This document shows positions 6,702 to 13,903 of a DNA stretch of 15,589 bases, in pieces; the stretch's first letter is position 1, and the number at the start of each line of letters is the position of its first letter. The stretch spans positions 1 through 15,589 of the forward strand of contig JAGWYC010000021.1 of NCBI GenBank assembly GCA_018969565.1. Reading direction: 5' to 3'. The notes under the pieces were generated by a model. That model was not told the origin of the DNA, searched no databases, and was given only the letters and a program-made list of their open reading frames with translations. The translations under genes were made by a program, and so were the position numbers. This stretch comes from Bacteroidota bacterium (GTDB lineage: Bacteria; Bacteroidota; Bacteroidia; NS11-12g; UBA955).

Positions 6702-7871
6702 TCACTTCATAAAAACCCTCAGGTAAACAGCCACGGCGCAGGCAGCAATGGCCGAGGTCAGCAGGCTGATTTCGGCTCCCGCCACCATCCACAGCAAACC
6801 GGCCAGGGAACTGGCCAAAAGCGCAGCAATACTTTGGAAACCTGCAAAGCTGCCCAGGGCTGTGGCGGTGTCTTCTTTTGCCACGAGAATGCTGATCCAG
6901 GCCTTTGAATTGCCATCTGTGGCGGCGGCATACAGTCCGTAAAGCAGGAAGAGCGTCGCTAAGGCGTATTCGTCGTGGAAATGGGCCATTCCGAAGTACA
7001 CGCCCGCAAACACCAGTATCCCGAAGAGCATGATGTTTTTCAATCCAATGCGGTCGGCCAGCATGCCCAGCGGGTAGGATGCCAGGGCATACACCAGGTT
7101 GTAGGCAATATATAATCCAATCAGCATCCGGTCGTCCATGCCGCTTTCCTTGGCACGGAGCAACAGGAACACGTCCGAGCTGTTGAACAATGCAAAGGCC
7201 AGCAGGCCGATGCAGAGTTTCCGGTAGGCCGCGGGACTTTCTTTCCAGTAGCCGATAGAACTGAAAAAGGAGGGTTTGGCTTTCTTCGGAAGCAGATTCT
7301 TGGTTTTACCATGCAGCCTGAAACTGCTGAATACGGCGATCAATCCGGGAAAGAACGCCACGAGAAACAATTCCCGGTAATGCTCCGGGTAGATACTGAG
7401 GAAGACCAGCGCCAGCGCGGGACCGAGGGCGGCGCCCAGGGTGTCCATGGCGCGGTGGAAGCCGAAAACAGTTCCTTTTGTGCCGTCGGCAGCCTCATCC
7501 GACAGCAGGGCATCGCGGGCACCCGTTCGGATGCCTTTCCCCAGTCTGTCGAGGGTGCGGGCTCCAAAAACCCAGGCCGGATGTGTCCACAGAGCGAGCA
7601 ACGGCTTGGACATCGCGCTCAGGGCATAGCCCCATTGCACGAAGGGCACGCGCTTACCGGACAGGTCGGATTGTCTTCCGAAGTACCCTTTGCTGAGGCC
7701 TGCCGTGGCTTCTGCCAGCCCTTCCAGAATGCCTATGAGCAATACCGAAAAGCCAATCTGTTTCAGGTACAGCGGCATCACCGGATACAGCATCTCGCTG
7801 GCCATATCGGTGAACAAGCTCACCAGGGAAAGAACCCAAACTGTGGATGTGATGTGGCGAAACAGGGCCAT
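6702..7871 (-). CDS. MFS transporter, substrate unknown
   Basis: A 389-residue inner-membrane protein with about 12 hydrophobic segments. The loop between helices 2 and 3 carries a motif-A-like GYFGRQSDLSGKR (62-74). A second conserved block, RTLDRLGKGIRTGARDALLSDE (105-126), with the N-terminal LFTDMASEMLYPVMPLYL (19-36), marks a widespread but poorly characterised MFS subfamily, usually annotated as efflux-type. ATG 7871 is chosen because it lies 18 bp downstream of a perfect TAnnTTTG box on this strand. An in-frame ATG at 7943 is upstream of that box and would add 24 atypical residues. It is divergent from the repair genes and followed by repeats, with the peptidase gene beyond. Export of a peptide or amino acid would fit the neighbours, but that is only a guess. 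Confidence 0.85.
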   Translation of the reverse strand: MALFRHITSTVWVLSLVSLFTDMASEMLYPVMPLYLKQIGFSVLLIGILEGLAEATAGLSKGYFGRQSDLSGKRVPFVQWGYALSAMSKPLLALWTHPAWVFGARTLDRLGKGIRTGARDALLSDEAADGTKGTVFGFHRAMDTLGAALGPALALVFLSIYPEHYRELFLVAFFPGLIAVFSSFRLHGKTKNLLPKKAKPSFFSSIGYWKESPAAYRKLCIGLLAFALFNSSDVFLLLRAKESGMDDRMLIGLYIAYNLVYALASYPLGMLADRIGLKNIMLFGILVFAGVYFGMAHFHDEYALATLFLLYGLYAAATDGNSKAWISILVAKEDTATALGSFAGFQSIAALLASSLAGLLWMVAGAEISLLTSAIAACAVAVYLRVFMK

Positions 7872-7888
7872 AGGCTGACTTCTTACAA

Positions 7889-7896
7889 CAAAACTA
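7889..7896 (-). promoter_or_regulatory. -7 promoter box of the MFS gene
   Basis: On the minus strand this reads TAGTTTTG, an exact TAnnTTTG match, 17 bp upstream of ATG 7871. It would give a leader of about 10 nt and fixes the start of the MFS gene downstream of it. Confidence 0.5.
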
Positions 7897-7960
7897 TACC
7901 GTTGAAGCGCTAAATGCAGACAGACTTCCGAAGAAATGCCCAAACCTGAACCCTGTTCAC

Positions 7961-7968
7961 GAAGTTTG
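7961..7968 (+). promoter_or_regulatory. Possible -7 box of the exonuclease-ligase operon
   Basis: GAAGTTTG matches TAnnTTTG except for the first base and ends 6 bp before GTG 7975. If used, the mRNA would be nearly leaderless and the in-frame ATG at 7936 could not be the start. It is back-to-back with the MFS promoter about 65 bp away. Confidence 0.35.
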
Positions 7969-7974
7969 TGCCTT

Positions 7975-8982
7975 GTGCTGATCAGCTTTACGGAACGGGG
8001 ATTCTATTGTGCGCAGGGTGATTTCTACATAGACCCCTGGAAGCCGGTGCCACGTGCCGTCATCACGCATGCGCACGCAGATCATTCCTATCGCGGACAT
8101 GGGCATTATCTGGCTCATCATATTTCAGGGCCTGTGATGCGTTTACGGCTGGGCGCCGACATCAGTCTGGAAACCCTGGAATACGGGGAGAAACGCTATA
8201 TCAACGGGGTGGAACTGAGCCTGCACCCCGCAGGACATATACCGGGGTCGGCGCAAGTGCGCGTGGCTTATAAAGATGAAGTCTGGGTCATCTCCGGCGA
8301 CTACAAAACGGAAGACGACGGCCTCTGCACGCCGTTTGAACCGGTGCGATGCACCCATTTTGTTACCGAGAGCACCTTTGGCCTGCCCTTGTTTCGCTGG
8401 AGGCCGCAGGAAGAGATTTTTTCAGAGATGCTGCAATGGATTGGGGGTCTGGCAGCGGAAGGGCGTAATGCCTTCATTCATGCGTATTCCCTGGGGAAGG
8501 CACAGCGCCTGATCAGGGCCTTACATCGCCATGGAGTTCCCATCCTGGTGCATGGTTCCGTGCGGAATACCAATAAGGCGCTGCTGGAAGCCGGTCTGGA
8601 TATACCCAACCCACCGACGGTTTCTGCACAGCAGCATATCGCACCGGGTACCGTAATTATCGCCCCCGCTTCTGCCTCAGAAAGCAACTGGACCAAACGT
8701 TTTGAACCCTTTGGTGAAGGGGCTGCGAGCGGCTGGATGGCCCTGCGCGGCACGCGACGCTGGATGAATGCCGAGCGGGGATTTGCCTTGAGCGACCACG
8801 CGGATTGGGACGGGCTGCGCGCTGCCGTGCTGGCTACCGGAGCCACCAATGTGTTTGTGACCCACGGCTATGCTGCACTGTTCTCTCGTTTCCTTACAGA
8901 AGTACATGGTTTGAATGCACAGGTGGTGCGCACCAGTTTCACCGGAGAATCGGCCGACATGCGCGAGGAGGAAACCTCATGA
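7975..8982 (+). CDS. Ligase-associated DNA exonuclease, MBL fold
   Basis: A 335-residue metallo-beta-lactamase/beta-CASP nuclease of the family found next to ATP-dependent DNA ligases, thought to trim DNA ends before sealing. Metal-binding motifs are THAHADHSYRG (31-41), the conserved HPAGHIPGSA (84-93), SGDYKTED (107-114), TESTFG (131-136), SDHADW (273-278) and THG (296-298). Family members usually start as a few residues followed by (S/T)FTxxGxYCxQGDFYIDPWKPV. Here that block begins right after GTG 7975 (or CTG 7978), so the ATG at 7936, which adds 13 unrelated residues, is probably wrong. The stop overlaps the ligase start by 4 bp (ATGA), so the two proteins are made together. The helicase and PdeM-type phosphoesterase that complete this cassette in many bacteria are not seen here. 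Confidence 0.88.
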   Translation: MLISFTERGFYCAQGDFYIDPWKPVPRAVITHAHADHSYRGHGHYLAHHISGPVMRLRLGADISLETLEYGEKRYINGVELSLHPAGHIPGSAQVRVAYKDEVWVISGDYKTEDDGLCTPFEPVRCTHFVTESTFGLPLFRWRPQEEIFSEMLQWIGGLAAEGRNAFIHAYSLGKAQRLIRALHRHGVPILVHGSVRNTNKALLEAGLDIPNPPTVSAQQHIAPGTVIIAPASASESNWTKRFEPFGEGAASGWMALRGTRRWMNAERGFALSDHADWDGLRAAVLATGATNVFVTHGYAALFSRFLTEVHGLNAQVVRTSFTGESADMREEETS

Positions 8983-10562
8983 AACAGTTTGCCGCGCTGA
9001 TTGCTGCCCTGGATCAGACCACTTCCACCACTAAAAAGAAGGAGGCCCTGATGCGCTATTTCCGCGAAGCGCCTGAGGCAGACCGAATCTGGACAATCGC
9101 CCTGTTTACCCACCGACGACCGAGGCGCAGCGTAAACACCACCCTGTTGCGCGCTTGGGCCGGAGAACTGGCCGGCATCCCCCTGTGGATGGTGGAAGAA
9201 TGCTGGCATATCGCCGGCGATATGAGCGAATGCCTGGCAGCCTTGCTGCCGCCAGGTGATGGGCAATGCACGTTGAGTCTGGCCGAATGTATGGATGAAA
9301 TAGGTTCCTGGAAATCTCTGGAGCCTGAAACAGTTCGGGAGGCCGTGGTGAACATCTGGATGGGCATGAGCCGGCATGAGCGCTTTGTGTTCAATAAGCT
9401 GATTACCGGCGGTTTCCGTGTAGGCGTTTCGCAGCAGTTGCTGGTGCAGTCGCTGGCAAAGTTGCTGGAACTTGAGGATGCGGTGGTCGCCCTGCGCCTT
9501 TCCGGAAACTGGAGGCCGCAAACCACGAGCTGGCGGGAACTGCTGTTGGACGAGCGCCGCGATGATGCCCGTTTATACCCTTTTTACCTGGCCTATCCGC
9601 TGGAACAGGATTTGGCTCAATTGGGCCAACCCGAAGACTGGTATGCCGAATGGAAATGGGATGGCATCCGAGGACAACTGGTGTCTCGTGGCGGACAGGT
9701 GCATCTCTGGTCGCGGGGTGAAGAACTCATCAGTGCGCAGTTTCCCGAACTGACCCAACATGAAGCGCTGGCTGGCCTTAATGCGGTAGTGGATGGAGAA
9801 ATTCTTGCCTGGAGTGAGGACAAACCTATGCCCTTCCAGGTGTTGCAGTCCAGGCTGGGCCGGAAGCAGGTATCGGCAAGTACCATGAAGAAGGCGCCGG
9901 TGGTCATGCTGGCCTATGACCTTCTGGAATGGGAAGGCGAAGACATACGCCATAAGCCCCATCACGAACGCCGTGCCTTGCTCGAAGACCTGTTGCGTAG
10001 CGCAGATCTTCCCATGCTGAAGCTGTCGCCGCTGGTTTCTTTTGAAAGCTGGCAGGAACTGAAGACCCTACATACCCAATCACGGGAGCAGATGGCCGAA
10101 GGTTTCATGCTGAAACAGCGTAACGCAACGTACCAAACGGGACGGAGAAAAGGATCCTGGTGGAAATGGAAAACCGATCCTTATACCGTGGATGCAGTGA
10201 TGATATACGCCCAACGCGGTCATGGCCGCCGTGCAGGACTATACACCGATTTTACCTTTGCTGTATATGATGCGCAGCGCAATCTGGTTCCTTTTACTAA
10301 GGCGTATTCCGGGCTGAGCGATGATGAGTTTTCGGCCATCAACCGCTGGATTAAAGACCATACCATCGAGCGCTTCGGGCCGGTATGTTCGGTAGAGGCA
10401 CAATTGGTATTTGAAATCGCTTTTGAAGGTATTGGGGAAAGCAAGCGGCATAAATCAGGCGTGGCGGTGCGCTTTCCGCGCATGGTTCGCTGGCGCCGAG
10501 ACAAGACGGTACAGGAAATCAATACGCTGGACGATTTGCGGAAGATGATTGGGGCATCCTGA
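8979..10562 (+). CDS. ATP-dependent DNA ligase
   Basis: A 527-residue ligase that seals nicks in duplex DNA through an enzyme-AMP intermediate. Residues 1-200 form the alpha-helical DNA-binding domain. The adenylation domain carries the nucleotidyl lysine K226 in EWKWDGIRGQ (motif I), VDGEILAW (motif III, 271-278), EGFMLKQ (motif IV, 374-380) and WWKWK (motif V, 395-399). An OB-fold domain follows, ending in the family-typical FEGIGESKRHKSGVAVRFPR (482-501). It is distinct from the NAD-dependent LigA used in replication and probably serves repair. ATG 8979 overlaps the exonuclease stop and matches family length; more upstream in-frame starts lie inside the exonuclease gene. No terminator with a U-run follows; a repeat hairpin lies about 75 bp downstream. 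Confidence 0.93.
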   Translation: MKQFAALIAALDQTTSTTKKKEALMRYFREAPEADRIWTIALFTHRRPRRSVNTTLLRAWAGELAGIPLWMVEECWHIAGDMSECLAALLPPGDGQCTLSLAECMDEIGSWKSLEPETVREAVVNIWMGMSRHERFVFNKLITGGFRVGVSQQLLVQSLAKLLELEDAVVALRLSGNWRPQTTSWRELLLDERRDDARLYPFYLAYPLEQDLAQLGQPEDWYAEWKWDGIRGQLVSRGGQVHLWSRGEELISAQFPELTQHEALAGLNAVVDGEILAWSEDKPMPFQVLQSRLGRKQVSASTMKKAPVVMLAYDLLEWEGEDIRHKPHHERRALLEDLLRSADLPMLKLSPLVSFESWQELKTLHTQSREQMAEGFMLKQRNATYQTGRRKGSWWKWKTDPYTVDAVMIYAQRGHGRRAGLYTDFTFAVYDAQRNLVPFTKAYSGLSDDEFSAINRWIKDHTIERFGPVCSVEAQLVFEIAFEGIGESKRHKSGVAVRFPRMVRWRRDKTVQEINTLDDLRKMIGAS

Positions 10563-10598
10563 TGCATCGCTGCGGAAACAGAGAGTCGTTTTATCGGT

Positions 10599-10643
10599 GT
10601 GCGCCCCAAAAGGATGTCATGGTGCGCCCAAAGGGATGTCATG
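10599..10643. repeat. Imperfect direct repeat of about 22 bp, two copies
   Basis: GTGCGCCCCAAAAGGATGTC (from 10599) recurs as GTGCGCCCAAAGGGATGTC (from 10622), each followed by ATG, with one base deleted and one changed. The second copy runs directly into the hairpin element at 10637. It looks like a local slippage duplication of the repeat edge. The gap 10563-10794 otherwise holds no gene. Confidence 0.6.
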
Positions 10644-10693
10644 GTGAGCCACGTCGAACCACCCCACATGTTTCGACTTGCCTCGCCATGACA
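10637..10693. repeat. Dispersed palindromic repeat, copy 2 (hairpin)
   Basis: A large imperfect hairpin: left arm 10637-10658 starts TGTCATGGTGAGCC, right arm 10672-10693 ends CTCGCCATGACA. The arms match at 19 of 22 positions around a 13-nt loop. The left arm and the flank AGAAGG after the right arm are nearly identical to the repeat at 6578-6696. No U-run follows, so it is not a classical terminator, although it lies between the ligase and permease genes. It is probably a member of a small non-autonomous repeat family. Confidence 0.65.
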
Positions 10694-10794
10694 GAAGGAG
10701 CAGGAAGACTCCTACAAATAGAAGCAGCAGTGCACCAAGGAATGCGAAACGGGATTTTTACCGAAAATGTTGCATTTTGCGCTTTCTTATCGCC

Positions 10795-12288
10795 ATGAGC
10801 AAACTATTCTTAAGAAAACCCATCCATCTGCTGCATAGTGAAGCAGGGGAAGGCAGCCAGTTGAAGCGCACCCTGGGGGTGTGGAACCTGATTGCGCTGG
10901 GCATCGGCGCCATCATTGGTGCAGGCCTGTTTGTGCGCACCGCCGCAGCGGCGGGTGAAGCGGCCGGCTCAGCCGTAACCATCTCGTTCCTGATTGCGGC
11001 CATCGGCTGCGCCTTCGCCGGTCTTTGCTACGCCGAGTTTGCCAGCATGCTGCCCATCGCGGGAAGCGCTTATACTTATGCTTATGCCACCATGGGCGAG
11101 TTGTTCGCCTGGATTATCGGCTGGGCCCTGATTCTGGAATATGCACTGGGTGCCGCTACGGTGAGCATCGCCTGGAGCGAGTACCTCAACAACCTGCTTG
11201 GGGGTAAGATTCCTTATGAATGGTGCCACTCACCTTTTGAATCAGCTACCATAAACGGACAATTAGTGCATGGCATCATCAACCTGCCCGCCCTGGTTAT
11301 TCTGGGTGCGCTCACCCTGCTGCTCATCCGCGGTACCAGCGAGAGCGCCTTTGTGAACGCCCTGATGGTGATTGTGAAGGTGGCCATCGTGCTGGGCTTC
11401 ATCTTCATCGGCTGGAAATTCATCAACCCTGAAAACCATACGCCCTACATGATTCCCGAAGGTGCGGAGCCGCTGAAGCTTCCCAACGGGAAAGAATATT
11501 CCTACGCTCCGGCCTTCCACCACGGATGGCTGGGTGTGCTGCGCGGCGCGGCCATTGTGTTTTTCGCCTTCATCGGTTTTGATGCGGTGAGCACTGCGGC
11601 ACAGGAAGCCAAGAATCCCAAGCGCGACATGCCCATCGGCATCCTCGTTTCACTGGTGATATGCACGATTTTATATGTATTGTTTGCCCATGTGCTGACC
11701 GGCGTGGCGCCTTACAGAGAGTTCATGACTGCAGGAAAAGAAGCATCGGTAACCTATGCGGTGAAGCAATACATGACCGGCTACGCCTGGCTGGGAGACA
11801 GCATCAACGTGGCCATCCTGGCGGGCTTCTCTTCGGTAATCCTGGTAATGCTCATGGGTCAGAGCCGTGTATTCTTCAGCATGAGCAAAGACGGACTGCT
11901 GCCCGGCGCGTTTTCTGAGGTGCATCCGAAATACCATACACCTTACAAGAGCAACCTGATTCTGTTGCTGTTCGTAGGCTTGTTTGCAGCCTTCGTGCCC
12001 GGCAGTCTGGCGGGTGACCTTACTTCAGTAGGAACTTTGTTTGCTTTCGTGCTGGTAAGCGCGGGTGTGCTCATCATGCGCAAAACAGAGCCCGACCTGC
12101 ACAGACCCTTCAAAACCCCACTGGTTCCGCTGGTGCCTATACTGGGCATTTTGGTGTGCATGGTGATGATTTTCTCGCTTGATTACTTTACCCTTTCCAC
12201 TGCGGCTGTTTGGCTGCTGATTGGACTGCTGGTGTATTTCGGATACAGCGTACGACATTCCCGCCTCAGGGCCCACCACTTGAAGTAA
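10795..12288 (+). CDS. APC superfamily amino acid permease (CAT/YfnA-like)
   Basis: A 497-residue inner-membrane amino-acid transporter with about 12 hydrophobic segments after a 25-residue cytoplasmic N terminus (MSKLFLRKPIHLLHSEAGEG). Helix 1 holds the substrate-binding signature GIGAIIGAGLFV (37-48). The FAFIGFDAVSTAAQEAKNPKRDMP block after the middle helices is typical of the cationic amino acid transporter (CAT) branch. It likely imports amino acids by proton or cation coupling; the exact substrate is unknown. ATG 10795 is chosen because the preceding in-frame residues come from repeat sequence, and a weak -7-like CATTTTGC (10773-10780) sits 14 bp upstream. The gene ends 10 bp before a second permease. 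Import of amino acids released by the nearby DPP7-type peptidase is an attractive but unproven link. Confidence 0.88.
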   Translation: MSKLFLRKPIHLLHSEAGEGSQLKRTLGVWNLIALGIGAIIGAGLFVRTAAAAGEAAGSAVTISFLIAAIGCAFAGLCYAEFASMLPIAGSAYTYAYATMGELFAWIIGWALILEYALGAATVSIAWSEYLNNLLGGKIPYEWCHSPFESATINGQLVHGIINLPALVILGALTLLLIRGTSESAFVNALMVIVKVAIVLGFIFIGWKFINPENHTPYMIPEGAEPLKLPNGKEYSYAPAFHHGWLGVLRGAAIVFFAFIGFDAVSTAAQEAKNPKRDMPIGILVSLVICTILYVLFAHVLTGVAPYREFMTAGKEASVTYAVKQYMTGYAWLGDSINVAILAGFSSVILVMLMGQSRVFFSMSKDGLLPGAFSEVHPKYHTPYKSNLILLLFVGLFAAFVPGSLAGDLTSVGTLFAFVLVSAGVLIMRKTEPDLHRPFKTPLVPLVPILGILVCMVMIFSLDYFTLSTAAVWLLIGLLVYFGYSVRHSRLRAHHLK

Positions 12289-12298
12289 TTCTTCTGTT

Positions 12299-13714
12299 CT
12301 GAAACCCGTACGTTCCCTCGGACTTGCCGATGCGACCCTGATAGTTTCGGGGAGCATGATTGGCAGCGGCATTTTCCTGGTCAGCAGCGACATGAGCCGT
12401 CAGCTCGGCTCGCCCGGATGGCTCCTGCTGGCCTGGTTTGTCACCGGACTGATTACGCTCACTGCCGCCCTCAGCTATGGCGAGCTGGCGGGTATGATGC
12501 CCAAGGCCGGCGGCCAATATGTGTACATCCGCAGGGCCTTTGGAGCCATGACCTCTTTTGTTTATGGCTGGAGTGTGTTCACTGTCATACAGTCGGGAGT
12601 GATTGCTGCTGTGGCTATGGCTTTTGCCAACTACAGCAGCGTGCTGTTTCCTGCTCTGGGCGGCGATCAGGTATTGCTGAACCTTGCAGGATTCAAGATC
12701 AGTGCGGCGCAGGGTGTGGCCATCGGTTCCATCCTCTTACTCACCTGGCTGAACACGCTGGGCATCGAAGAGGGCAAATGGATACAGCGCATCTTTACCA
12801 CAGCCAAGCTGCTGGCGCTCTTCGGGCTCATCGCTGCAGGCATCTATTGGATATTCAAGGGCCAGATGTGGGCGGAAAACTGGAAACTCGGTTTTCAGTC
12901 TTTCAGCAGCCCCAAGGAGGGCATCAACTGGCAGGCGTTGGGCACCTGGGCTACCATAACGGCCTTCGGTACGGCGCTGATTGGGTCCTTGTTCAGCAGC
13001 GATGCCTGGAACAATGTGACCTTCATCGCCGGAGAAATCAAAGATCCTTCGCGCAACATACCGCGCAGTCTGTTTTTGGGCACCTTGCTGGTAACGCTGG
13101 TATATATCCTGGCGAATGTGGCTTACCTGGCGCTGCTTCCCTTGCAGGCAAATGACCTCAACGGACTGAGCATCAGCCACGCTGCCAATGACCGTGTCGG
13201 GGCTGCAGCTGCAGCGGAAATTCTGGGCGACTCCGGAGTGTGGATTATGGCCATACTGATTATGGTAAGCACTTTCGGCTGCAACAATGGCCTTATTCTG
13301 GCCGGGGCACGCCTGTACGAAGCGATGGCTGTAGATGGCCTGTTTTTCAAAGGCGCAAGCAAGCTGAACCGCCACGCTGTTCCGGCAAATGCGCTGTGGG
13401 CTCAGGCTGCATGGGCTTCGCTGCTCTGTTTAAGCGGTTCGTATGGCAACCTTCTGGACTATTGCACCTTTGCCAGCCTGGTGTTTTACATCATCACGGT
13501 AGCAGGCATTTTTCGTCTGCGGAAGCTGGAACCTGATACTCCTCGTCCCTACAAGGCGCTGGGCTATCCGCTGATTCCTGCCCTGTATATCCTGCTGGCC
13601 GGTGCCATCTGCCTGGATCTGCTGGTATTTAAAACCACCTATACCCTGCGCGGTTTGCTGATTGTGCTGGCCGGTGTGCCGGTGTATTGGCTGATTACGA
13701 GGAAGAAGGGTTGA
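12299..13714 (+). CDS. APC superfamily amino acid permease, probable CTG start
   Basis: A 471-residue (from CTG 12299) transporter of about 12 helices, of the LAT-like branch. Helix 1 carries LGLADATLIVSGSMIGSGIF (7-26), and the conserved SYGELAGMMPKAGGQYVYIR block follows. The first ATG in frame, 12356, would cut into helix 1 just before IGSGIF and remove half of the unwound substrate-binding segment. The frame is open and family-like back to the stop at 12281-12283, and the only near-cognate starts in it are CTG 12299 and CTG 12338. CTG 12299, 10 bp after the upstream permease's stop, fits the family N terminus and could be translated by coupling. If that is wrong, a short version from 12356 or a base error upstream are the alternatives. 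The two permeases differ in sequence, so they are not a recent duplication. Confidence 0.85.
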   Translation: MKPVRSLGLADATLIVSGSMIGSGIFLVSSDMSRQLGSPGWLLLAWFVTGLITLTAALSYGELAGMMPKAGGQYVYIRRAFGAMTSFVYGWSVFTVIQSGVIAAVAMAFANYSSVLFPALGGDQVLLNLAGFKISAAQGVAIGSILLLTWLNTLGIEEGKWIQRIFTTAKLLALFGLIAAGIYWIFKGQMWAENWKLGFQSFSSPKEGINWQALGTWATITAFGTALIGSLFSSDAWNNVTFIAGEIKDPSRNIPRSLFLGTLLVTLVYILANVAYLALLPLQANDLNGLSISHAANDRVGAAAAAEILGDSGVWIMAILIMVSTFGCNNGLILAGARLYEAMAVDGLFFKGASKLNRHAVPANALWAQAAWASLLCLSGSYGNLLDYCTFASLVFYIITVAGIFRLRKLEPDTPRPYKALGYPLIPALYILLAGAICLDLLVFKTTYTLRGLLIVLAGVPVYWLITRKKG

Positions 13715-13781
13715 AGAATGGCTCCCCTACCATTAGGGGGCAAGCAGGAAGATACTTTTTATATCAGGGTGTCCTTCGACA

Positions 13782-13852
13782 GGCTCAGGATGACAAAACA
13801 GGCTCAGGATGACAAAACAGGCTCAGGATGACAAAACAGGCTCAGGATGACA
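13782..13852. repeat. 19-bp tandem repeat, about 3.7 copies
   Basis: GGCTCAGGATGACAAAACA is repeated three times without change (13782-13838), followed by a partial copy, GGCTCAGGATGACA (13839-13852). It is preceded by TCCTTCGACA. The core GCTCAGGATGACA is the exact reverse complement of 6556-6568, so this is an expanded half of the dispersed repeat family. It lies in the 189-bp gap between converging permease and RND genes. Confidence 0.9.
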
Positions 13853-13903
13853 TACATGATGGTTCGGAAAGCCCCCTCAGCGTATCAGTGACCCTGCAGA
13901 TGC

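Noticed and set aside
6580..6792. Minus-strand ORF including a CHPERVYPERSRRE-like peptide
   Set aside because: That peptide is translated intergenic repeat DNA, and the rest overlaps the 3' end of the MFS gene in another frame.
10678..10794. N-terminal extension of the first permease from TTG 10678
   Set aside because: It would translate repeat and intergenic sequence; the family N terminus starts at ATG 10795.
10795..13714. Recent tandem duplication of a permease gene
   Set aside because: The two proteins share only the superfamily signature and belong to different APC branches (CAT-like and LAT-like).
13724..13739. CCCCTA-CCAT-TAGGGG hairpin as a terminator of the second permease
   Set aside because: The stem is only 6 bp and no U-run follows on either strand; it may be another repeat edge.
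13782..13852. CRISPR array
   Set aside because: The 19-bp units are directly adjacent with no unique spacers, and no cas genes are present.
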